A stretch of 64,000 nt of DNA from Symbiodinium sp. CCMP2592 (Eukaryota; Sar; Dinophyceae; Suessiales; Symbiodiniaceae): contig CAJNDT010004979.1 in assembly GCA_905221615.1 (NCBI GenBank), positions 1 through 64,000 on the forward strand. Direction: 5' to 3'. Positions within the stretch are counted from its first letter, which is position 1. Every line of letters starts with the position of its first letter. This document shows, in pieces, positions 31,555 through 42,499 of the stretch. The position numbers and the translations under genes are program-made. The notes under the pieces were generated by a model. It saw only the letters and a program-made list of their open reading frames with translations. It was not told where the DNA came from and ran no database searches.

Positions 31555-31850
31555 GTGGCTCCATGGCGCCTTTGCTGGGCACATAATGTGTGACTCTGCA
31601 CACACACAAACACACAGAGCATGCTCGGTGCTTCAGTGGCCGGCCCAACGTTCCACCGTCGTCGGCTCATGTCGCGAGCCTAAACGGCCTCGAGTCCTTC
31701 ATCTGCCTCTTGCGCAGGAACACACGCCGTTCGTCCCAAGCATGTATGGGACAAGTTGACGCCCACACCTCTCACAGGTCTGCATTGAACTGTATTGTGA
31801 CACCAGCGTTGCAGCGATCCCGACACGAGTAGCTCCAGATTCTCCCTGCT
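31555..31850. other. 3' flank shared by both duplication units
   Basis: Nearly identical to 37916-38211. It includes a short CA run and ends just before the last methyltransferase exon. No gene was recognised on either strand. A poly-glycine/proline codon run (GGC repeats) sits just outside the unit at 31525-31560. Confidence 0.5.
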
Positions 31851-33465
31851 CATAGACTAGTTACCAGCTAGTTGAAGTCACCCATCCATGCATCTTGCTC
31901 AGCAAAGTGGTCTGCAGCAGAGTTGAGAGGCACGACGGAGGACACCTGACGAAGTCGATCACCGGAAGCGACCGGCAAACTTTTTCTGGTGAGGCAACTG
32001 CTGGAGCCGTTGTTCGGAGAGGCAAGCATCAGCACTTCGCAAGCACTTGGTCGCAGTCAGTTTTTGTTTGGATGCTGGGCTGAGACGTACGGACGAATTT
32101 CCGAAAGCCAGAGTAATGTCGATACATATACCCATATACACATAACTATATTCAGATGTATACCTATACACTGTCTCACCACATTTTCTTGCGGAGAACT
32201 CGGCTGCGGCTCGACTCAGGAAGCTGCAGATCGCCGTGAGGCATGGACCTGGCGCTCTTCATGCTTGGCTAGGTTTAGGCATGTACACACCGAAATGTAG
32301 ATGTTCGTACGAGCTGCATGCAATGACTCAGTATGAATCTACAGACACGCATGTGTGTGTGTGTGTGCGCGCATAGATTGCAGATTGAATCGACGACGGT
32401 GTCATACAACGCAATACAGAGCGTTGGCATACAAGAATAAGCACCGGCATCGTGGCAAGTGGTATCGCGATCGCTCAATACTCGGTGTTGTAAAATCTCC
32501 CGAGCTCTCTGTTCTTCGGGTCCTCGTGGTCTTCGTCATCATCATCAAAGTCACCATCGTGTGGTTCTTGTCATTCCCGCTACTGCCACGACACGAGATG
32601 TCCTACCGGCTACAGGAGGGTATGCCGCCAATGCATTGCAAGTGCTGCTACTCCCTGTGGCATCCTGGAACATAGATGCCACGCGGACTTCAGATTCAGG
32701 GTCCCAGCTGGCCAATAGAAGACGAATCACATGTCGGGCCGCAAACCTATTTCCTGCAATCACGCTGCATCACTCGAGACCTTTTGCTTTCGCATCCTTT
32801 GCACTCGAATTCTTGCAAGAGGGATCTCTTTGTGGACCCTCTGTAGGTCGTGCCTTTTACACTCCGAGGAGGTTTCTAGCACAGGAAATAGCTTCATTCC
32901 CAACCCTAATTAAGGCTTGGCCAAGTGCCGCACTGCCCGACTCTTCAGCCTCTGGCTGCAACACAACCAAGTATCTTCTGCCGTCGTTCCCCTTCTTCGC
33001 TTTACACCGCCACGCCAGAAAATCTGTACATACTCCTTGGATAAAGCCAAATGGCCTTGTGAGAAGCCCCTTTGGGATCCTTCGAGCACATTCAGCTTTG
33101 TTCAGAGGCCAGATAAGCCATCCGAAGTGGCTGTCAGCACTGGACCAAGCCATCTCTGGAGGATTGCGGGACGAATTCAAAGACATCCAACCGGATGTCC
33201 AACTCTTTCAAGTCACGCGGAATTAAGGAAATCAGCTGAGCTATCATTTCGTCAGACATCTGCTTCAAATTGCTGTGACATCGGTTCTCAATGTGGTTCC
33301 GCAAGTCATCATAGGATGCAGGCCGGGAAATCCTCAACACTGCGGTTGGCTTGGAGGCTGCAGAGGCACCACCATCCTTCTCAAATCCGACCGAGTAGTA
33401 GAGTCGATTGAAGTCCTGCACCAAGACATGTCAGGTGAGGTCGCACTCATGGGCGCGCACGCACC

Positions 33466-33575
33466 CACCCACCCACACAAAGTGCGCACACACACACAGA
33501 CACAGACACAGAGACACAGAGACACAGAGACACAGAGACACGCAGACACACACACACACACGCACTCACTCACGG
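33466..33575. repeat. (CA)n / (CACAGA)n microsatellite
   Basis: An imperfect CA-rich repeat directly beyond the conserved methyltransferase exon, in an intron. The same locus in the right unit (39710-39980) has grown to about 270 bp and gained a TA core. Confidence 0.9.
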
Positions 33576-34844
33576 GCCTGTGTTCGACAGAAGTTTCAAG
33601 ATTCCAACTTTCGAAGCAGCTCAACCCTGCAGGCATCCTCAAGCAGCCTCTATCAATGAAGTGTATGACACTGTCCGAATGCGTAAGCCAAGCACGCCTA
33701 CCGCTTGTTTCAAGCTCGCCTTTGCGATGGCGAGTGCAAGGCACCCGTGCACTTTACCCGAAGTAGGTACCCGACATCTCTTTTTACAGCTAGATCCGAA
33801 AGGATACGTAGCAAGATGCACCTGGTGAGAACACGCGCTGTCAAGGCGTAGGTTCCAGGGTCTGTGGGACTCATGCTCAACATTTAGCAAGCTGCAGCTC
33901 CGACACGGTTCTGGCCAAAAGCCCAGTGTCGGGCGGCAGCACCAGCTGCTGCTTCAGTGGTTCTATAGCATGTATCGCTTGAATTCACGTCCGCTGTATT
34001 CGCCAAATCGTTTAGACGCCTGCTTTTGAGTCCAGCCCGTCGTCCGCTAAAGCAGTTCGTTGATGTCGAGTGAGTCTAGGAAAAGGCCTTGGCCCTTACC
34101 TTACGATCCTGGGATGACCGTCGGAGGTCCTCGTTGCCAAAAAGCATGGATGTCTTGGAGAAGCCTCGGTAAGGTTCAGCAGCGGACACATGTCGGGCAC
34201 GAGACACATGATTCTGCACAAAGCTTCCGAGGGGCTGCACCACATGGCTCGGCCAGTAGGGCACAGTACTCGTGTAAGCTCCTCTCAAAAGCCCTCTTCC
34301 AAGCGACTTCACAAACAAAACAACAGGTGTTTTGTGCTTCGTGACTCGTGTCCTTGTCAAGGCTGGCCCTGTCCATGAAGTGCACGGCAAAAGTGGCGAC
34401 GACTAGGTCGAGGCTTTGCTCTGGCTGGAGACGCAGAAACTCGACACCGTCGCTCTTGACGATCCTCAGTAAGGCATGTGGGCCGAATTGGCAACGCTCT
34501 TTCTCCTGTCCCATTCTCACACGACGCACCCTCGACCCAGAAAAACAGCCATGAACAACTTCTGCTTCGCTGCATTGAACTCGGCTCTTCTGCATGCCGG
34601 CAGGTTTCATCTGTGAGCAGTTGTCCGGAGGGAATGGATCCTGAGTGTTTCTTGTGAGCCCCTCTAAGTAGACAGGCAAGCTCTCGTCTGCCACCGAAGT
34701 TCCACGTTGTACATGGTCCGCGCCTGTCGGGATGCCAGGAGAAAGCCACACAGAAAGAAAGGTGCGGGCGCGCGGGAGATACCTTCAGAAGTGGTGTAGC
34801 TGGAGTCACACGCCCTCCTCACCTCAGCATTCTGTTCCTTGTGC

Positions 34845-35273
34845 GGCTTGCTTCGGCCGGCGTCCTCCTTTTTCTCTTGTCACCGGTTCTGGTTTCGTGG
34901 GAGGGCGGGGCTGTTTTCACACTCCAGAAAACTCTTCATGCTCACTTTCTTGCTCGGGGTCTTTTTTCGCGGGTTTGGGGTCTCGGTCTAGGGCAGAAGG
35001 AAGAAGAGAGTTTCTAAAGAGGCAAAAAACAACCCCTAACTGGCCATGCAAGGCTTTTTCACGCGTTGGGTTTAAGGGTTTAAAGCCGAAGGAACAAAGA
35101 ATCTTTGGGGAGGCAAAAAAACAACCTAATCAGCCGTACAAGTTATTTTTCGCGCCCTGGGTTTGCGGGTCTAAAGCCGCAGGAACAAAAGAATAAAGAG
35201 ACGTAGAACAGAGAGACAAAGAGACAGAGACACAGAAGTAACTGAAAAGAAAGAGGGGGTGACAGAGGGAACG

Positions 35274-35310
<37 letters not shown>

Positions 35311-35825
35311 CAAAACGAGAGACGGAAGGAAACCAAGCGGGACGCGGGAAAGCAAAGGTGAGAGAAAGAAGAGCAAGAGAAACAGAGCGACAGACAGACA
35401 GAGTGACAGAGAGACAGGGAGAGAGGAAGAAAAGGAGGGCAGGGCAGGGACAGGAAGCGAGCAAAAGGAACGAATGGCAGCGGAAAGGACGAGAAAGAAA
35501 AGGAGTTAGGGGGAGGGGAGGGGAAATGCAGAATGAACAACACGAAAGGGTGGAGAGGCAGTCTGCCAAAAGCCACCGAGCCGTGTGACAAGGTGACAAG
35601 GGCACCAGGCCCAGGAGAAACAAGGAGCAAACTGCTCGGAAGAGACCAGGGAATTTCGAGACCAAGGAGCAATCCACCGCTCGAAACAGGCTACAGAATT
35701 TAACAACAAGGAGCAAACCGCTCGAAAGAGATTAGAAAATTTGAGAACACTGGATCAAACCGCGCGAACGAGACTGGAGATTTGGCGAACAAGGAGCAAA
35801 CCGCTCGAAAAAAAGGGAATTCAGA
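34845..35825. repeat. purine-rich replacement block with internal tandem repeats
   Basis: This 981-bp block has no counterpart in the right unit, which has 647 bp of unrelated, open sequence here. From about 34980 the plus strand is almost purely A and G, including a GA run at 35279-35303. Two copies of a unit around GAAGGAACAAAGAAT lie at about 35010-35190. From 35640 to 35820 a unit of about 45-55 bp built on GGAGCAAACCGCTCGAAA recurs about four times. The apparent serine/leucine-rich proteins on the minus strand are translations of this composition, not genes. Confidence 0.85.
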
Positions 35826-38228
35826 GCAGCACGCGTCCCAAGTCTCCGTGTACTCCTCCCAGCCTGCAAGAGCTTACCCAGTGTGCCATCGCCAGCCCCG
35901 AGGTCTGTAACGACTTTGCCGTTCGAGTATGGCAGGCAATGGTCTGCGATCCGCTGCCAGATGCCTGTGCACAACTTTTGCTGTAGAGAGATCCGGGCTG
36001 CCGACGAAGCAGGTGCACAGTATCACTGCCACAGCCAACGCTGCCCGGACACTGGGGTGGTCGGAGACGTTATACCTAGGTAGCATCGATGATATGCAAG
36101 GCAACCCAGATCACCCAACTCTCGTAGTCCCAAATCCTGCTACATGGGGGCTGATGCGTTGGCCTACACTTACACGCTGCACACTGCAGCCTGATTTTGT
36201 GAAGAGTCTCGTTTGATTTGCTCGCGCTATGGTGCTTCCTTTCCTCCCTCTCCCTCCTTCGCCGGTATATACTAGCTAGCTCGCGAGCAAACCTGCAATG
36301 ACCAGCCCGTGTCCGCTCCTTCGAACAGTATGACCACCGTCTCACCAGCTCTTGGGGAAGCATGGCAGAATCGGCTGGTTGGGATGGTAGTTGCGAATGA
36401 GAACGGTGTCGGTATGTGGTAATGTAAATGCTCGCGACGACGGGGTGGCTGCCATGATTCCATAGAAGTTACGAACCATTTCCTCTTGGAGCCAGGATGC
36501 TTCGCATGTGCCTCCGCCGTGGTCGTGTCCCAGGCAGTTCCCAAAGATCTGTGTAGAAGTGCCGCTTCACGCAGCTCGGAACTCGCGTGTGTCGTAGCCG
36601 CCATGGTTGCAAGGCTCACCTCCGAGTGTTTTGATTAGTGATTAGTGCATGGGCTGCATGGGGGGTCAGAGGCAACTCATGGCAAATCAAATTACGAAAA
36701 AGCACTTCCTGCTGCGCCGACGCCCTGCCAGCTCTCACGGCAGGCAGATGCTGCGTCCGGTGCAGGCTTGAAAGATGAATCCTCCTGAAGGCAGCCCTCA
36801 TCTGAACGGCTCGCCATTCGGGCCGAGATTCCACACAAAGCGCATGCAGCATGCACCCACACACACGCACACACAGGCGTTGGTGCAGTCATCATCAGTC
36901 ATGGAAGCAGGCAGGCAGCACCCTATCCGGCCTCCGTCAGGCGAAGCTCGTCTGAAGGACCTTGGGCAATCTTCAAATGACCTGTGTCAACATGCCCGGG
37001 ATTCCCACGCAGCCGAGCCTATGTGACAAAGAGGCGGCGACAAGCGCCATTCACGCCTACACTGGCATAAGGTTTCGGAAGTCTCTTCATCAGCAATATC
37101 TCCAAATTCACCATGGCCTCTACCTCTTTGTCCAAGTGCGTCGGCTTAACAGGCCGGCCAAGAATTTCAAGGCTGAAGCCTCGGACAAGAGGCATACCAA
37201 TTACCATCTTGAGGCATGGGTAAATGATGGATGCAGAGTAATCTGTGCAAGATTAGTGCTGCGACAAATCGCATGGACTTCTCTGCTTCCTGACTAAGAT
37301 CAGGGCAACGACCACCTGACCTGTTGCTGTTGCTCTGTTGGGTCGCTCATTGCACCGCGCCGCAAAGGAAAGCCGAGCATTGGGCTTTGGACGCTACAAT
37401 GCCGAAGTTTCCCTCCGCGGGGTTCTTTGCGCTAACAAGTCTTGCAGTGGGAGCTTGACCTCAGTCCATGCGAGTCTATGCATTGCTGTCGGAGAAAACA
37501 TCCCGTCCGAGCTTTGCGCCCGAGACGTGTAGTTCCCAAGCTCACCACCTGGAGCAAGGGACCAGGCAAGGCTTGACTCTGATGTTATTCAAGACCTTCG
37601 CTGTGCCTGAATGGTGTCACGAAGCGACTTTGGGAGATAACGCGCATCAGGTAGGTGCAGCCTCGCTTGGCATGCAAACTGGCTTTCTGGCATGCTTGAT
37701 GATACTCCGCATGTCCTAGTGCGACTAGGCCCATCGCTGGCACAAAACGTCCACCCCGGCATCTTCAACAACCTGAGACGATCATGCGAACATCTGGTCG
37801 TCCGGTTGGAAACACCATGCAGGACATCTTGGTGCCGCGCGAGCTCCTTGACCGCAAGCTTTGATGAAGTGCCCCGAGTTTCCGGATTACTCAAAGGCAG
37901 CGTGCCCTGGAGGCGGTGGCTCCATGGCGCCTTTGCTGGGCACATAATGTGTGACTCTGCACACACACAAACACACAGAGCATGCTCGGTGCTTCAGTGG
38001 CCGGCCCAACGTTCCACCGTCGTCGGCTCATGTCGCGAGCCTAAACGGCCTCGAGTCCTTCATCTGCCTCTTGCGCAGGAACACACGCCGTTCGTCCCAA
38101 GCATGTATGGGACAAGTTGACGCCCACACCTCTCACAGGTCTGCATTGAACTGTATTGTGACACCAGCGTTGCAGCGATCCCGACACGAGTAGCTCCAGA
38201 TTCTCCCTGCTCATAGACTAGTTACCAG

Positions 38229-39849
38229 CTAGTTGAAGTCACCCATCCATGCATCTTGCTCAGCAAAGTGGTCTGCAGCAGAGTTGAGAGGCACGACGGA
38301 GGACACCTGACGAAGTCGATCACCCGAAGCGACCAGCAAACTTTTTCTGGTGAGGCAACTGCTGGAGCCGTCGTTCGGAGAGGCAAGCGTCAGCACTTCG
38401 CGACTTTCTTCGTCGCAGTCAGTTGTTGTTTGGATGCTGGGCTGAGACGTACGGACGAATTTCCTCTTGCTAAGTTTTTTGCCTCCTGCATGGCTGAGTA
38501 CACGAAGCAGGGCAACAGGTATCTTTTTTGTCACTCGCACTCGACGAATCAGGACATACACCGATATCATCCGATATTCAGGTATATACCTGGTATATAT
38601 GTATATATATATACATATGTACACACATACATTATACATTTATATATACATATATATATATATATGCTATATGTATTATAAGTCTAACTACATCTTCTTG
38701 CGGAGAACTTGTCTGCGGCTCGGCTCAGAAAACTGAAGATCGCCCTTGGCGAGGCATGGACCTGGCGCTCTTCATGCTTGGCTGGGCCTAGGAGGCATGT
38801 AAACACCTTCGTAGATATCTAAATATGAGCTGCATGTAATGACTGTGTGTATGAATCTGCAGGTGTGTGTGTGTGTGCGTGTGTGTCGACTGCAGTCCTC
38901 GTGTTCATCATCATCATCATCACCATCATCATCATCATTTGGTTCTTGTCATTCGTGATCCTGTGAGCAGCTAGTGCCACTACTATCACTACTACTACTC
39001 ACTACTGCCACCACATGAGATGTCCTACAAGTACCGGCTACAGGAGGGTGTGCGAAAATGTATTGCAAACGATGCAACTCCCTGTGGCATCTGTGGTTGC
39101 AGCTGATTTAGCTCATGTCCAAACGCCAGAGTTCCTCCGTCCTCCGGCACCTCTGCAGAATCTGAAGGCACGTAAGTCGTCATTCAATGCTCCATGCCAT
39201 CGTGCACTTGCACACCCGCATGCTCTTTTTTGAGGCAGCAGTCGAGGGCCAGAAAATCTTTACAGGGTGCTTGGATTGTGAAAAACCTCTTTGGGATATG
39301 CTCGTAGGATAAAGCCAAGTTGCCTGGATCCATCGGGCACATGCAGCTTTGTTCAACTGCCACAGAGGGCTTCCGGAAGGCACTGGACCAAGCCATCTCT
39401 GGAGGATTGCGGGACGAATTCAAAGACATCCAACCGGATGTCCAACTCTTTCAAGTCACGCGGAATTAAGGAAATCAAGTGAGCTATCATTTCATCAGAC
39501 ATCTGCTTCAAATTGCTGTGACATCGGTTCTCAATGTGGTTCCGCAAATCAGCATAGGACGCAGGCCGGGAAATCCTCAGCACTGAGGTTGGCATAGAGG
39601 CTGCAGAGGCACCACCATCCTTCTCAAATCCGACCGAGTAGTAGAGTCGATTGAAGTCCTGCACCAAGACATGCCAGGCGAGGTCGCACTCATGGGCGCG
39701 CACGCACCCACCCACCCACACAAAGTGCGCACACACACACACACACACACAGACCCAGAGACACAGAGACACACAGACACGCAGACACACAGAGACACAT
39801 ACACACGAACACAAACACACGCGCACACACACAAACCCACAAACCCACA

Positions 39850-39881
<32 letters not shown>

Positions 39882-42429
39882 CTATACATATATATATTAT
39901 ATATACACACAACCACACACAAACACACAGACAGACAGACACCCACGTAGACACCCACGCAGTCACACACTCACTCACGGGCCTGTGTTCGACAGAAGTT
40001 CCAAGATTCCAACTTCCGATGCAGCTCAACTCTGCATGCATCCTCAAGCAGCCTCTATCAATGAAGTGTATGACACTGTCCGAATGCGTAAGCCAAGCAC
40101 GCCTACCGCTTGTTTCAAGCTCGCCTTTGCGATGGCGAGTGCAAGGCACCCGTGCACTTTACCCGAAGTAGGTACCCGACATCTCTTTTTACAGCTAGAC
40201 CCGAAAGGAACCCGATGCATACGTGGTCTAAAAGGAACCCGACGCGTACGTGGCAAGATGCACGTGCTGTCAAGGCGTAGTTTCTAATCCTGGCATGACC
40301 GTCGGAGGTCCTCGTTGCCAAAAAGCATGGATGTCTTGGAGAAGCCTCGGTAAGGTTCAGCAGCGGACACATGTCGGGCACGAGACACATGATTCTGCAC
40401 AAAGCTTCCGAGGGGCTGCACCACATGGCTCGGCCAGTAGGGCACAGTACTCGTGTAAGCTCCTCTCAAAAGCCCTCTTCCAAGCGACTTCACAAACAAA
40501 ACAACAGGTGTTTTGTGCTTCGTGACTCGTGTCCTTGTCAAGGCTGGCCCTGTCCATGAAGTGCACGGCAAAAGTGGCGACGACTAGGTCGAGGCTTTGC
40601 TCTGGCTGGAGACGCAGAAACTCGACACCGTCGCTCTTGACGATCCTCAGTAAGGCATGTGGGCCGAATTGGCAACGCTCTTTCTCCTGTCCCATTCTCA
40701 CACGACGCACCCTCGACCCAGAAAAACAGCCATGAACAACTTCTGCTTCGCTGCATTGAACTCGGCTCTTCTGCATGCCGGCAGGTTTCATCTGTGAGCA
40801 GTTGTCCGGAGGGAATGGATCCTGAGTGTTTCTTGTCAGCCCCTCTAAGTAGACAGGCAAGCTCTCGTCTGCCACCGAATTTCCACGTTGTACATGGTCC
40901 GCGCCTGTCGGGATGCCAGGAGAAAGTCACACAGAAAGAAAGGTGCGGGCGCGCGGGAGATACCTTCAGAAGTGGTGTAGCTGGAGTCACACGCCCTCCT
41001 CACCTCAGCATTCTGTTCCTTGTGCAGCCCGCTCTGGCCTCCTCCTATGGTGCATGGTGGCTGCCCGGCAAGTGTGCGGCAATAGCAATCTTGGTAAGCC
41101 CATTTGTCTGCATCGCAACTCCAGCACTTAGCTACTTCGAGACGCTCGAAAATTTCAATATTCTTTGAACCAGGGCTTTGCAGCTAATACCCTGCTAGTC
41201 GGCAAGCGTAACTCCAGACACGGTCATTTTCCACAGTAGGTCAATAGGTGCTGCAAGGTAACAACATTTCGAGTTGCTCCGACACTTCCAAGCAATGCGT
41301 ATGAAGGTACTTCCAACTTCCTGCGGTGCTGCAACTCAGAGAACTGCCTGGATGTGGCTTGCGACTGTTATCCGGGAGGTTTGTCGGGGGGGAAGGTGCA
41401 GCAGCACTGCCGCCCCATCAGGGTGTGTCCAATCCTTCAGAAACAGCTTGGCTTGGTTTCTGTCTCCCTTCTTTCCGGGGAACAGCCCAAACCAGGAAAC
41501 ACATGACAGATCGGATGCCCCGCATGCCAGAAAAAACATCCTTGTCCTGCTGTCCTGCCCCTCTGTTTCCATCAGAGACACCAAACCATTGAAAAAGAAC
41601 AAAATGCCGTTGTCTGCTTGTACAATCGTGATTCCTGTAGCTCCGGGTTTCGGGCACCTCCCCGGCATCCAAGCAGCGCCCGTCCCGAGTCCCCGTGTAT
41701 TCTTCCCAGCCTGCAAGAGCTTCCCCAGCGTGCCATCGCCAGCCCCGAGGTCTGCAACGACTTTGCCGTTCGAGTATGGCAGGCAATGGTCTGCGATCCG
41801 CTGCCAGATGCCTCTGCACAACTTTTGCTGCAGAGAGATAGTGCCACGGCCAATGCTGCCCGGACACTGGGGTGGTCGGAGACGTTATACCTAGGTAGCA
41901 TCGATGATATGCAAGGCCACCCAGATCACCCAACTCTCGTAGTCCCAAATCCTGCTGCATGGGGGCTGATGCCTTGGCCTACACGCTGCACACCGTAGCC
42001 TGATTTTGTGAAGGGTCTCGTTTGATTTGCTCGCGTTATGGTGCTTCCTTTCCTCCCTCTCCCTCCTTCGCTGGTGTATACTAGCTAGCTTGCAAGCAAA
42101 CCTGCAATGTCGGACTGACCAGCGCGTGCTCGCTCCTTCGCACAGTATGACCACAGTCTCACCAGCTCTTGTGGAAGCATGGCAGAAACGGCTGGTTGGG
42201 ATGGTAGTTGCGAATGAGAACGGTGTCGGTATGTTGTAAGTTGTAAATGTAAATGCTCGACACGACGGGGTGGCTGCTATGATTCCATAGAAGTTACGAA
42301 CCATTTCCTCTTGGAGCCAGGATGCTTCGCATGTGCCTCCGCCGTGGTCGTGTCCCAGGCAGTTCCCAAAGATCCGTGCAGAATTGCCGCTTCATGCAGC
42401 TCGGCACTCGTGTGTGTCGTAGCCGCCAT
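38229..42429 (-). CDS. SAM-dependent methyltransferase-like gene, right copy, apparently intact
   Basis: Probably transfers a methyl group from S-adenosylmethionine; substrate unknown. The candidate start is ATG 42427-42429 (MAATTHTSAELHEAA), with an exon end near a GT at 42302. Motif I, VVADLGAGDGTLGKLL (about 41725-41775), has the glycine-rich SAM-binding signature. The same frame stays open through ITIVQADNGILFFFNGLVS, SRTRMFFLACGASDLS and LKDWTHPDGAAVLLHLPP down to 41336. Next comes FGPHALLRIVKSDGVEFL, then SLDLVVATFAVHFMD (about 40550-40600), fitting the later strands of a class I fold. HKTPVVLFVKSLGRGLL follows at about 40480-40530. A conserved exon 39353-39664 holds FNRLYYSVGFEKDGG and MSDEMIAHLISLIPRDLKE. 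The last exon begins near KKLSKRKFVRTSQPS (about 38480) and ends WMGDFN with TAG at 38229-38231. A class I methyltransferase is well supported; subfamily is not. Confidence 0.7.
38523..38548. repeat. dispersed T-run element, copy 2
   Basis: TTTTTTGTCACTCGCACTCG, close to the copies at 30455 and 55751. It is absent from the matching site of the left duplication unit, so it inserted in, or was lost from, one unit after duplication. Confidence 0.6.
38581..38680. repeat. (TA)n-rich repeat
   Basis: Interrupted TA and TACA repeats in an intron. The left unit has only a short version near 32125-32170, so the tract expanded or shrank after duplication. Confidence 0.9.
38862..38945. repeat. (GT)n and (ATC)n microsatellites
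   Basis: A GT run at 38862-38886 is followed by an ATC trinucleotide run at about 38907-38940. The left unit has GT at 32351-32370 and a shorter ATC run near 32535-32555. Confidence 0.9.
39708..39980. repeat. expanded (CA)n with (TA)n core
   Basis: A CA and CAGA repeat is split by a TA core at about 39853-39905. It lies in a methyltransferase-gene intron. The left unit has only about 110 bp here and no TA core. Confidence 0.95.
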
Positions 42430-42499
42430 AGTTGCAAGGCTCACCTCCGAGTGTTTTGATTAGTGCAATGGCTGCATGAGGGTTCAAAGACAAAGCATG

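Larger units (their letters stand above)
31850..36604 (-). pseudogene. methyltransferase-like gene, left copy, probably broken
   Basis: A SAM-dependent methyltransferase motif I (VVTDLGAGDGTLGKLL, about 35870-35920) and a later strand (SLDLVVATFAVHFMD, about 34375-34420) are present. So are a candidate start ATG (36602-36604) and a conserved exon at 33134-33424 (FNRLYYSVGFEKDGG). Three lesions are seen against the right copy. First, the open coding stretch that follows motif I there is missing, replaced by 981 bp of purine-rich repeat (34845-35825). Second, the terminal exon has one base fewer within GACCAAGTGCTTGCG (about 32035), shifting the frame to an early TGA. Third, that exon lacks the AG acceptor region seen in the right copy. 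Near-identical middle exons suggest a recent duplication or gene conversion. It could still be transcribed. Confidence 0.65.
31548..37908. repeat. tandem segmental duplication, left unit (6361 bp)
   Basis: The unit begins with GGAGGCGGTGGCTCC at 31548, which recurs at 37909 where the right unit begins, so the units are directly adjacent head to tail. Long stretches are nearly identical between units, for example 34110-34844 with 40291-41025, and 31548-32090 with 37909-38460. Others have diverged strongly (32100-33130) or been replaced (34845-35825). The left unit carries the damaged copy of a methyltransferase-like gene. Confidence 0.95.

Noticed and set aside
31415-31670. Poly-proline protein near the left end of the duplication
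   Set aside because: It is a translation of GGC-rich simple sequence at the duplication boundary.
32459-33226. Plus-strand frame of 255 codons
   Set aside because: It lies opposite methyltransferase exons, is not conserved in the right duplication unit and shows no domain.
35130-35716. Two overlapping Ser/Leu-rich frames of about 180 codons
   Set aside because: They arise from the purine-rich strand bias of the replacement block, are open in more than one frame and contain no motif.
39350-39970. Cys/Val-rich 205-codon minus-strand frame
   Set aside because: Only its end (39353-39664) is a conserved exon; the rest translates the CA/TA microsatellite.
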